A stretch of 6,855 bases of DNA from the NCBI GenBank assembly GCA_016781705.1, contig JADDPV010000282.1:1-6855 (forward strand), given 5' to 3'. Within the stretch, counting starts at the first letter, position 1. Every line of letters begins with the position of its first letter. Below the pieces are notes generated by a model. It was not told the DNA's origin. It ran no database searches and worked only from the letters and a program-made list of their open reading frames with translations. The position numbers were made by a program, and so were the translations under genes. This document shows, in pieces, positions 1-4,966 of this stretch. The stretch is from Rubrobacter sp. Lineage in GTDB: Bacteria; Actinomycetota; Rubrobacteria; Rubrobacterales; Rubrobacteraceae.

Positions 1-121
1 CTACGACAAGACCACCATCGTTCCCGCGTACTCGACCCGCAGCGCCCGCAACTTCACCTGCCCGGAGTGCGGCCACTACCAGGAAGTCTCGATGACGCAT
101 TACAAACCCAATCGGCAATGA
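1..121 (+). CDS. 3' end of an unidentified plus-strand gene (probable chromosomal flank)
   Basis: Reading from base 2, 39 codons run open to a TGA at 119-121; the start lies left of the window. The visible tail contains one Cys-X2-Cys knuckle (FTCPECGHYQEV), as in half of a zinc ribbon, and ends THYKPNRQ. Nearly all codons end in G or C, which supports real coding. I do not recognise the family. It is the only plus-strand gene here and converges on the recombinase gene, with 68 bp of overlap. I infer that it is the host gene at the insertion boundary and that its last codons could be element-derived. A TnpB-type zinc ribbon was considered, but the second Cys pair and the following DxNAA motif are absent. 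Confidence 0.5.
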   Translation, partial: YDKTTIVPAYSTRSARNFTCPECGHYQEVSMTHYKPNRQ

Positions 122-1739
122 GCGTGTCGTCGCGGTGCGCGAGCACCTTGAGGCGCATCATCTTGTAGATCTGGTTCTTCTCCTTCGACGAAAGCTCGGC
201 CAGCCCTTGCGGCACGAGGGAGGCGTAGTGCGCGACGAGCGCCTCCTTGCTCCTCTCGATGTCTTCGACACGAGACCGGGCTTGGCGGCAGGCCTCGAGT
301 TCCTTCTGCGCCCCCTGCCTTACCTCCCTTAGCTCGGCGCTCTTGGCGCGGAACGTAGCCGTCGTGATGTCCCCTTCCAGGTGCAGGTTGAGCAGCCGCT
401 CCTGCTTGCGGTCTATGTTGGAGACCCTACGAAGCCACGAGGCCTCGTCGCTTTTGTCGGGTGGCTTCCGCTCGCCCTCCAACATCTTGTCGAGCCCGCG
501 GGTCAGGCGTTCGGGGTCGGTCAGCACCCCGCGCACGAACCCCCACACCCGCGCCTCGGCGTCTTCCGCGCGCACGGTGTGGCTCATGGAGCATCGGCGC
601 TCCACGCCTCCGTTGTAGCGCCCCGTGCAGCGATAGTAGGCTCGTCCCCTGACACGAATGTGATTCACGCTCATCGCCCGGCTGCACTCCGCGCACCTGA
701 TCACGCCGCCGGTAAGCTCCCACATCCTGTCGCCAGCGTTGGAGGACCACTCGTTGTCCCTGATGGCTTCCCTGGCGGCCAGCACCCACTCCTTAGGAAT
801 ACCGGCATCTGGGACCGGGACGGCTATCCAATCCTCCCGTGGCGCGGGAACGCTCTTTCTGGCTCTCGTGTAGCGCGACGTACCGTCCGGGGCCGTATCG
901 CGTCTCTGAGTAGAGCTATGGCGGTTCTTGCCGTACCACCATACGCCGTAGTTGAGCGAGGTATCGAGCGAGGATGCGACCTCGGGCGAGACGAGGGCGC
1001 TAACCTCCTCGAAGGTATGAGGAAGGTACACATCGTCGCTTATGCGAGTCCTCAGATATTGTCGGCTCCAACACCTTCCACCTGAAGGGGCTGGGATCCC
1101 TTCCTTCTCCAGAGTGCGCCTGACGGTGCCGATCGACGCTCCTTCTGCTCCCACCATGCGGAAGATACGCCTGATCAAAGCCATCTTCTCCTCGTCCACT
1201 ACGTAGCCGTCGCAGCTCTCGTTGTAGCGGAAGCCGTAATCCGGAGAGGGTCCCGCGATCACCTTGCCCTCTTTGGCCTTACGGCGCTTCCCCCTGTTCA
1301 TTCTTTCGGAAATCTTCTTGCGCTCCCACGCTGCGATAACGTCCAAGATGTTGTCCCCAAGCTCGCCGTCGGGCGAGTCGTCGCCCCTACTGTTCAATGC
1401 GACGAGCCGTGCCCCATGCTCGCGGAACTCTTCGGCCAGAAGCTGCGCGTAGACGCCTCTGGCAATCCGGTCACGAAATAGCACCACTACGGCATGCACG
1501 CCGCCAGCCGCCACCAGTTCCCTGACCCTATCCAACCCAGGACGCTCGAGGTAAGCGCCTGAGTAGCCACCGTCCTCAATTTCCTCGAGAACCTCGTAGC
1601 CGTTATCGGAGCACCAGTCCTTCAAGGTGTGCAGCTGGTCGGCGAGGGAGTAGCCCTTCTTTCGCTGCTCCTCCCCCGATACGCGACAGTACAGGAGCGC
1701 TCGTTTGGGGTTGTGTAAGTCGCCGTTACTCGCTGTCAT
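54..1739 (-). CDS. Large serine recombinase (site-specific integrase of the element)
   Basis: This 561-aa protein has the full large serine recombinase layout. Residues 13-150 are the resolvase catalytic domain: nucleophile Ser21 in YCRVSGEEQ, with Arg19 and the DRIAR segment at 90-94 as active-site arginines. Residues about 165-270 match the recombinase DNA-binding domain. A zinc ribbon follows, with Cys349, Cys352, Cys371 and Cys383 (LTGGVIRCAEC, then YYRC). A charged region at about 412-505 is a probable coiled coil, as used for synapsis control. These enzymes join attP and attB through a phosphoserine link; excision needs a directionality factor, and none is recognised here. The ATG directly follows the XRE stop codon (GAC TAG ATG), with AAGGAAG just upstream as ribosome site, so the two are coupled. 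The last 21 or so residues are encoded antisense to the flanking plus-strand gene, so the tail may derive from chromosomal sequence. Confidence 0.95.
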   Translation of the reverse strand: MTASNGDLHNPKRALLYCRVSGEEQRKKGYSLADQLHTLKDWCSDNGYEVLEEIEDGGYSGAYLERPGLDRVRELVAAGGVHAVVVLFRDRIARGVYAQLLAEEFREHGARLVALNSRGDDSPDGELGDNILDVIAAWERKKISERMNRGKRRKAKEGKVIAGPSPDYGFRYNESCDGYVVDEEKMALIRRIFRMVGAEGASIGTVRRTLEKEGIPAPSGGRCWSRQYLRTRISDDVYLPHTFEEVSALVSPEVASSLDTSLNYGVWWYGKNRHSSTQRRDTAPDGTSRYTRARKSVPAPREDWIAVPVPDAGIPKEWVLAAREAIRDNEWSSNAGDRMWELTGGVIRCAECSRAMSVNHIRVRGRAYYRCTGRYNGGVERRCSMSHTVRAEDAEARVWGFVRGVLTDPERLTRGLDKMLEGERKPPDKSDEASWLRRVSNIDRKQERLLNLHLEGDITTATFRAKSAELREVRQGAQKELEACRQARSRVEDIERSKEALVAHYASLVPQGLAELSSKEKNQIYKMMRLKVLAHRDDTLIADWVCNASSRLPGSGRTPGR

Positions 1740-1955
1740 CTAGTCTTCCTTCATGAGTTGTCTCGGGTTTACGCCTAAGGCATCCGCAAGCCTGCGAATG
1801 GTCCTCGGCTGTGCACGCTGCTTTCCGGTCTCCAAGCGGCTAATCGTGTCGAAGGCTATCCCGGTTGTTCGTGACAGATCGCGCTGGGATAACGCTCGTT
1901 CTCGCCTGAGACGTCTCAGTTGATCCCCGTCTACCTTCATAAATCTACCGTTCAT
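1740..1955 (-). CDS. XRE-family helix-turn-helix repressor
   Basis: This 71-aa protein consists almost entirely of one HTH_3/XRE domain. It opens with LRRLRRERALSQRDLSRTTG (helices 1-2), continues with IAFDTISRLETGKQ (recognition helix and the usual ISRLETG signature) and ends RRLADALGVNPRQLMKED. It has no extra sensing or peptidase domain, so it should act as a small dimeric DNA-binding regulator. It lies directly upstream of the recombinase with no spacer and should be co-transcribed with it. Start choice: the ATG at 1955 sits seven bases after a TATAAT box, fitting a leaderless message. The alternative ATG five codons later has no Shine-Dalgarno sequence. The AT-rich DNA before the gene carries repeated half-sites that are likely its own operator. 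Confidence 0.9.
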   Translation of the reverse strand: MNGRFMKVDGDQLRRLRRERALSQRDLSRTTGIAFDTISRLETGKQRAQPRTIRRLADALGVNPRQLMKED

Positions 1956-1991
1956 GCTATCATTATACTAACATTTAGCTATCATGATAGC
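1956..1991. promoter_or_regulatory. Probable operator: 14-bp palindrome plus a repeated half-site
   Basis: GCTATCATGATAGC at 1978-1991 is a perfect palindrome. Its half GCTATCAT recurs at 1956-1963, giving three copies of the 8-mer in 36 bp. The outer site overlaps the -35 position and the inner one overlaps the -10 box and the start codon. This is the expected placement for autorepression by the adjacent XRE protein. The island is strikingly AT-rich against its surroundings. Assignment to this regulator is inferred from position. Confidence 0.6.
1962..1967 (-). promoter_or_regulatory. -10 box of the XRE-recombinase promoter
   Basis: On the minus strand TATAAT is followed by six bases (GATAGC) and then the ATG of the XRE gene. 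Standard spacing puts +1 on the A of that ATG, which predicts a leaderless mRNA. The -35 is weak: CTATCA at 1985-1990 with a 17-bp spacer. It lies inside the palindrome. Confidence 0.6.
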
Positions 1992-2246
1992 TTGTTGGTG
2001 TTCTCGCTCGTTCCACGCTGTCAGGGGCTGCTCAGGTCGCAGAAGTAGACGGCGAACATCCTCTTGGGCCCGGACGCCGACGAACGCGTCGCCGGGATCG
2101 AAGGCTTCTTGGAGGGGGTAGGCCCATGGGGATCATTGTGCTGTTCAGCCCCCGTGACGTAGCCGTGAAGCGCGGCGCAGTAGACCCTCGGTTCGACATG
2201 CCGCCGCGCCGTCTCCTGGGCTCCTGCCCCCCTCCGCGCCGTCGGC
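1992..2246. other. No intact gene; degenerate sequence between the operator and the operon
   Basis: No convincing intact ORF on either strand. Bases 2021-2199 carry pieces of a minus-strand coding sequence (described separately). I see no rRNA, tRNA or clear rho-independent terminator. A 95-codon plus-strand ORF starting at 2126 was judged a shadow. Confidence 0.5.
2021..2199 (-). pseudogene. Degenerate small gene with several putative homopolymer frameshifts
   Basis: Three minus-strand stretches read like protein but lie in alternating frames. VYCAALHGYVTGAEQHNDPHG is followed, after a frame change at the GGG at 2123-2125, by AYPLQEAFDPGDAFVGVR. After another change near the CCC read from 2066-2068 comes RMFAVYFCDLSSP and a TGA at 2021-2023. 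The final segment has G or C at the third position of every codon. A possible start is the ATG at 2199 (MSNRG), which would itself need one more base at the C run at 2185-2187. Restoring single bases gives a product of about 60 aa that I do not recognise. It may be genuine decay, or indel errors in the source sequence. The absence of an intact frame makes any function doubtful. Confidence 0.35.
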
Positions 2247-2378
2247 TTAAGGATGCTCCGTGCGGCCCTTTGCCAGCCAAGGGAGACATCTGCCCGAGGA
2301 TCCGCGCCGCCGCGTGTGAGCCTTCCTCATGCACTTGGTGGTCAACTCGCAAACGGTCCCTTCCTCGTTCCACTTCAC
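2247..2378 (-). CDS. Possible 43-aa small protein, GTG start
   Basis: From a GTG at 2378 an open frame of 43 codons runs to a TAA. It reads VKWNEEGTVCELTTKCMRKA and then becomes basic and Cys-containing. In the first half about 20 of 23 codons end in G or C, while the second half is less biased, so the gene may be truncated or may shift frame. The GTG lies directly next to a TAG at 2379-2381. No good ribosome site is visible; the nearest purine-rich stretch (GGGAGAGG) is about 13 bases upstream. No family recognised. Confidence 0.3.
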   Translation of the reverse strand: MKWNEEGTVCELTTKCMRKAHTRRRGSSGRCLPWLAKGRTEHP

Positions 2379-2449
2379 CTACGGACCCAGCCTCTCCCTC
2401 TCGCCACGGATGATCTCGTCCTCCCGACCCACAGGGCGAGGATCGTCCC

Positions 2450-2690
2450 CTAACGCTTCGTGAGTTCCACGAGGTCCTCCGCGTTCCTTAGCGCCTCGAC
2501 CAGCGGGTGCGCCGGCGCACGGGCTCCCCATCGGAATGCGCCCCCTCTCGGATTGGTACAGCAGGCATTCCATGACGGCGTCCTGGTGAAAGCGGGCCGT
2601 GGTGCCGTCCCGGAGCCGGAAGGTCAGGAGGTTCTGCTCGGCGGCTTGCCCCAAGTTGCGGAGCCGCTCCTTAATCCCCAATGAGCCCAT
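2450..2690 (-). pseudogene. Small hypothetical gene interrupted by a one-base frameshift
   Basis: From ATG 2690 the frame reads MGSLGIKERLRNLG and on through LTFRLRDGTTARFHQDAVMECLLYQSER, with strong G/C third-position bias. At the G5 run (C run on the plus strand, 2541-2545) that frame loses the bias, although it stays open to 2379. The neighbouring frame then becomes coding-like: GAFRWGARAPAHPLVEALRN, then AEDLVELTKR and a TAG at 2450, with about 24 of 30 codons ending in G/C against 17 of 31 in the original frame. One G fewer would give a continuous protein of about 80 aa. The start overlaps the end of the 249-aa gene by 20 bp. No family identified. A programmed +1 shift is possible, but a sequencing indel or a mutation is simpler. 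Confidence 0.55.
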
Positions 2691-3420
2691 CCCTTGCGAC
2701 CATCACGCCCCAACCCTCCGCCAGGGCCGTGCAGAACTCCTCGACCCTCTCGGGGTCCGCCTCGACCCCCAGGTGCTCCGCCCGCTCTTTCATGGCCTCG
2801 ACGCGCGGGGCTTCGTCTTCGAGGACCACCCGCAGGACCTTCTCCGCTTCCACCCGCCAGACGTCCGTGCAGAACGCAGCGAATCCTTCCCAACACGTCA
2901 GGGCTTCTTCCGTCCCCTTGCGCTCGAAGCGGTCCAGGATCTCCGGGAGTAGGTCGCCGTACTTCGTTACCTTCCCCTCCAGCTCCCCCAGGTCGCGAGC
3001 GATAACCGGGTCCTCCGGTTCGTCCTCTTCCTCCGACCAGCCCGGAGGCCTCCCCGTCTTTTCGGCGGCGTTCCAGGCCAAATAGCTCCCCGCCCTGTGG
3101 CCGTCGAAGTAGGCCTCTTCCGCGATGTTATGCGTGAGCCTGTTGGAGTAGGGGGGTAAGGTGCGGAAGGCCTCCACCATGCGGAGGCGCTCGAGGAGCT
3201 GCGCCACGCGGGCGTAGACCCGCAGGGTGAGCTCCGCGGAAAGTTGCCATCTCCCCGCAAATCCCCAATCGTTCATCACGTAGGTTTGGCGCGGACAGGT
3301 CCGGGTGAGCCGCTCCGATTCCGTAGCGTCCCCGCGCGCCATGGCCTCTAGGTCCAACCGAAACCTCTCTTCGGGCGTCAGCTTGCCGTACAGCTTCCCC
3401 AAGCCGTTTTTCTTGCTCAT
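2671..3420 (-). CDS. Conserved-looking hypothetical protein, 249 aa
   Basis: The protein is soluble, acidic and largely helical, with no signal peptide or membrane segment. It begins MSKKNGLGKLYGKLTPEERF, followed by RLDLEAMARGDATESERLTRTCPRQTYVMNDWGFAGR, then long amphipathic helices, an acidic linker around residues 129-138 (SEEEDEPEDP), and a helical C-terminal half containing TCWEGFAAFCTDVWRVEAE. The opening LTPEERF...EAMARGD followed by CPRQTY resembles hypothetical proteins I associate with actinobacterial integrative elements, but I cannot name a domain. The ATG overlaps the stop of the preceding gene as ATGA (3417-3420), and GGGGAGG lies nine bases upstream, so the start is well supported. 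Its place between a Cys/His protein and small ORFs suggests an accessory role in the element; the function is unknown. Confidence 0.85.
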   Translation of the reverse strand: MSKKNGLGKLYGKLTPEERFRLDLEAMARGDATESERLTRTCPRQTYVMNDWGFAGRWQLSAELTLRVYARVAQLLERLRMVEAFRTLPPYSNRLTHNIAEEAYFDGHRAGSYLAWNAAEKTGRPPGWSEEEDEPEDPVIARDLGELEGKVTKYGDLLPEILDRFERKGTEEALTCWEGFAAFCTDVWRVEAEKVLRVVLEDEAPRVEAMKERAEHLGVEADPERVEEFCTALAEGWGVMVARDGLIGD

Positions 3421-3776
3421 CCCGCGTTCCTCCCCTTCAAGACGGCCTCGAGGGCCTCCAGTCGCTCCTCAAGCTCCTCGGTTTCCTTTATCCGCCGCTC
3501 CACCTCGAGGAGACGGGCGCGGGTGTTGATGATATGGTTGACCACGGCGGCGGCGGAGCGGTCCACCTTGCCCTCCAGGACGTCGCTTGCGAGCTTGCGG
3601 AGCTGCTCCTTGAGGGCGGCTATCTCCCCGTTGCCCTTGCTCTTTCCGGCCCTGGAGGCGTTGCGCTTTCGCTCCCCTTGCCTAGCGGGGTCGTGGGCGT
3701 AGCAGTAGGCCTGCGACGGTCCAACGACCACCGCACACCGCCCCCCATCCCGCTTGATACCCGCGCATAGGGCCAC
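3417..3776 (-). CDS. Small protein with N-terminal Cys/His cluster and C-terminal coiled coil, 119 aa
   Basis: Read from the GTG at 3776, the protein begins VALCAGIKRDGGRC and continues to AYCYAHDPAR. This gives Cys4, Cys14, Cys25 and His28, a likely zinc site of a type seen in small proteins of actinobacterial phages and elements. A basic stretch (RQGERKRNASRAGKSKG) follows, then a helical domain, ending in a heptad-like coiled coil (RARLLEVERRIKETEELEER). DNA binding or packaging assembly would fit but is inference. The frame stays open back to an ATG at 3941, but that extension is Gly/Arg-rich and shadows the 46-aa ORF, so I reject it. The GTG shares one base with the TAG of that ORF (TAGTG) and follows a G-rich purine tract, consistent with coupled translation. 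The stop overlaps the next start as ATGA. Confidence 0.75.
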   Translation of the reverse strand: MALCAGIKRDGGRCAVVVGPSQAYCYAHDPARQGERKRNASRAGKSKGNGEIAALKEQLRKLASDVLEGKVDRSAAAVVNHIINTRARLLEVERRIKETEELEERLEALEAVLKGRNAG

Positions 3777-3916
3777 TAACGACCACCCCCCTCCCCCTGG
3801 TAGATCCCCGCCGCCACCTGCAGCGGGGGCCCGAATCGTTCCGCCGCGTCTGCGTAGGCCCCAATTGCGTAGGTCTGTGCTGGCTTCATGGCTCCCCGAT
3901 CTTTCGTTTCCGTCAC
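3776..3916 (-). CDS. Small hypothetical protein, 46 aa
   Basis: The product reads MTETKDRGAMKPAQTYAIGA and continues YADAAERFGPPLQVAAGIYQGEGGGR. It is a short, probably helical polypeptide with no recognised domain. The GTG start at 3916 has GGGGAG five bases upstream. The in-frame ATG at 3889 would also work as a start, but its GGGGAG is only two bases away, which is too close. The TAG stop shares a base with the GTG of the Cys/His protein, so the pair should be translated together. Composition and third-position G/C use fit coding. It is too short for most gene finders and easily missed under the spurious N-terminal extension of its neighbour. Confidence 0.6.
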   Translation of the reverse strand: MTETKDRGAMKPAQTYAIGAYADAAERFGPPLQVAAGIYQGEGGGR

Positions 3917-3983
3917 CTCTTCTCCCCCCTCGGTTCGACATCTCTCGACATCCCTATCCCGAAGGCCGGAGCGAGCTTCAGGT

Positions 3984-4035
3984 GGACGGCGCGGGGTCGG
4001 CGCGACCTGATACTTCGTCTCCCGCGCCGGTGTCC
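3984..4035 (-). repeat. Imperfect inverted repeat after the 79-aa gene
   Basis: GGACGGCGCGGG at 3984-3995 pairs with CCCGCGCCGGTGTCC at 4021-4035, leaving a three-base bulge and a 25-base loop. It overlaps the stop codon of the 79-aa gene and precedes the 46-aa ORF. There is no T tract, so a rho-independent terminator is not supported. It could be an mRNA stem or chance in GC-rich DNA. Confidence 0.3.
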
Positions 4036-4274
4036 TAGTCCAGGCGATGCAGGGCGATCTCTTGTGAGCAGTAGAAGCCCGTCTCGAGGCTCGCCCAGAT
4101 GGTCAGCTCCAGCGGCCCGCACCGCTCCTTAGGGAACCAGCCGATCCGAAGTAGGCTGCGGTCGTCCTCGCCTCGCAAGGTGCGGGTGGCGTCGAGATCC
4201 ACGACTGCGCCCCCGGCCTCCCGCTCCGCCTTCCTTAGCTTTTGCACGTTTTGCACGGTGGGCTTCCGGGACAT
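4035..4274 (-). CDS. Small hypothetical protein, 79 aa; shortened paralogue of the 108-aa protein at 4963-5289
   Basis: The protein begins MSRKPTVQNVQK, then KAEREAGGAVVDLDATRTLRGEDDRSLLRIGWFPKERCG, and ends TIWASLETGFYCSQEIALHRLD. The C-terminal pattern (GW-PKER-G, IW, then Y/E and a hydrophobic end) matches the 108-aa protein (AGWSPKERSG, IWRKPGGSWYGEEVAVLL). I believe this is a recurring partner of DUF3987-type genes, but I cannot name it. The first 12 codons match sequence just after the intact DUF3987 gene (MLRTPTVQNVQK at 5407) and the rest matches the interior of the 108-aa gene, so this copy is a deletion chimaera. The ATG at 4274 has only a weak ribosome site (GGGGCG about 12 bases upstream). 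It is intact as a frame but may not be functional. Confidence 0.6.
   Translation of the reverse strand: MSRKPTVQNVQKLRKAEREAGGAVVDLDATRTLRGEDDRSLLRIGWFPKERCGPLELTIWASLETGFYCSQEIALHRLD
4239..4257. repeat. Iteron-like repeat copy, CTTTTGCACGTTTTGCACG
   Basis: The minus strand reads two tandem CGTGCAAAA 9-mers plus G. The 19-mer is identical to 5372-5390, and the identity continues five more bases (GTGGG). Here it lies at the start of the 79-aa gene and encodes VQNVQK, exactly where that gene changes from one parental sequence to the other. Confidence 0.7.
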
Positions 4275-4283
4275 CTCGAAAAC

Positions 4284-4415
4284 TCACGCCCCTTCTTCCA
4301 GGCTTGGGCGCGGGCGTAGCAGCGTGGTCGGCGAGCGCCCCCTCGTGGGTCTCCCAGGCAACGGCTACGGGCCGATGGAGGGGTTTGACGACCTCTGCGA
4401 GCGCGGGGCGCTTCC
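4284..4415 (-). pseudogene. Relic of a second DUF3987 gene with about 1.1 kb deleted internally
   Basis: One frame reads RPALAEVVKPLHRPVAVAWE and on to THEGALADHAA. About 25 of 31 residues match residues 53-83 (numbered from the Met at 6829) of the intact DUF3987 protein. The other frame then reads PTTLLRPRPSLEEGA and a TGA at 4284-4286, matching the very C-terminus of the intact protein (PTTLLRLHPSLKEEI). The two halves meet at TGGTCGG on the plus strand, which occurs at both parental sites (5456-5462 and near 6588-6594). The join is out of frame, and the upstream Walker region is missing. Homology on the right fades near 4415, just before the stop of the 159-aa gene. No functional product is expected. 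Confidence 0.8.
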
Positions 4416-4435
4416 CCGGCCGCGCGCCGCACACG

Positions 4436-4915
4436 CTAGAAAGGTAAATCGTCAAAATCCTCCGGCTCACGCTCTGCGGCCTTCCGACACTCCTCCACCC
4501 ACTTCTCCAGCAAAGTGTCTTCGACCATGCCGGAAGCCACCCTGTAGTAGTGATGGAGGTCGACCAGGTACACGCCGTATCCAATGTGCGTATGGTCGTC
4601 GGGGTCTATGGAGGCGGCCGCGGCTAGGGCAGTGCGCCAGATCCTCGCGAGAAGCTTGCATTCTCGGTCGGTGAGTTCGGCGGCTGCCCTGCGCATCTCG
4701 GCCATAGCCTCGTCGTACTCCTCCGGCTGGAGGCAGTAGTTGCGCACCAGATTGCCTGCGTAGGCCGTCGCGTGCGCCTTTTCGAGAACGGTCCGGGCCG
4801 ATTCGGAGAGCACCTCCTCACTGTCGTCAAGGAGCCTTCCGTAAGCTTTCTCCTCCGGCGTCTTGCGGTATGCGTTCTTCATCCCTTCGTCTCCTCCGGT
4901 CTTCGGGGTGGTCAT
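4436..4915 (-). CDS. Hypothetical helical protein with an SSB-like acidic C-terminus, 159 aa
   Basis: The protein is soluble and mostly helical (TVLEKAHATAYAGNLVRNYC, EYDEAMAEMRRAAAELTDRE, LLEKWVEECRKAAERE), without an OB fold, signal or membrane segment. Its last nine residues, PEDFDDLPF, closely resemble the acidic tip of bacterial single-stranded DNA-binding proteins (DFDDDIPF type), which docks partners such as PriA, RecO or RecQ. By inference it could recruit host replication or repair proteins, fitting its place downstream of a replication gene. The ATG at 4915 follows GAGAAGGAGAAAAG. A second ATG 11 codons in also has GGAGGAG upstream, so the start is uncertain by 11 residues. The gene sits between the two copies of the DUF3987/small-protein pair. 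The helical body matches no family I know. Confidence 0.8.
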   Translation of the reverse strand: MTTPKTGGDEGMKNAYRKTPEEKAYGRLLDDSEEVLSESARTVLEKAHATAYAGNLVRNYCLQPEEYDEAMAEMRRAAAELTDRECKLLARIWRTALAAAASIDPDDHTHIGYGVYLVDLHHYYRVASGMVEDTLLEKWVEECRKAAEREPEDFDDLPF

Positions 4916-4930
4916 CTTTTCTCCTTCTCA

Positions 4931-4966
4931 TCAGGATTCTTCTTGTCGGTAAAGCCACCGTGTCAT
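4931..4966 (-). other. 11-codon coupled mini-ORF (MTRWLYRQEES)
   Basis: Its ATG overlaps the TGA of the 108-aa gene as ATGA (4963-4966), and its TGA lies 15 bases before the ATG of the 159-aa gene, just ahead of that gene's AGGAG. It could carry ribosomes across the junction. A stable peptide is unlikely. Confidence 0.3.

Noticed and set aside
54..121. Exact attachment core
   Set aside because: The other attachment site is outside the window, so no direct repeat can be matched; the core cannot be placed.
381..1085. 234-codon plus-strand open frame
   Set aside because: It is antisense to the recombinase catalytic-to-coiled-coil region and shows no recognisable motif.
2126..2413. 95-codon plus-strand frame starting MGIIVLFSPRDV, with a purine-rich stretch before its ATG
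   Set aside because: Only the first 25 residues look protein-like; the rest is Pro/Arg/Ser-rich. The minus strand of the same stretch has better third-position bias. Kept only as a weak alternative.
3777..3941. N-terminal extension of the Cys/His protein to an ATG at 3941
   Set aside because: It is Gly/Arg-rich low complexity, overlaps a better small ORF, and there is a coupled GTG start at 3776.
4129..4584. 151-codon minus-strand frame containing ALAEVVKPLHRP
   Set aside because: It is a fortuitous fusion: out-of-frame 159-aa gene, then the DUF3987 relic, then out-of-frame 79-aa gene.
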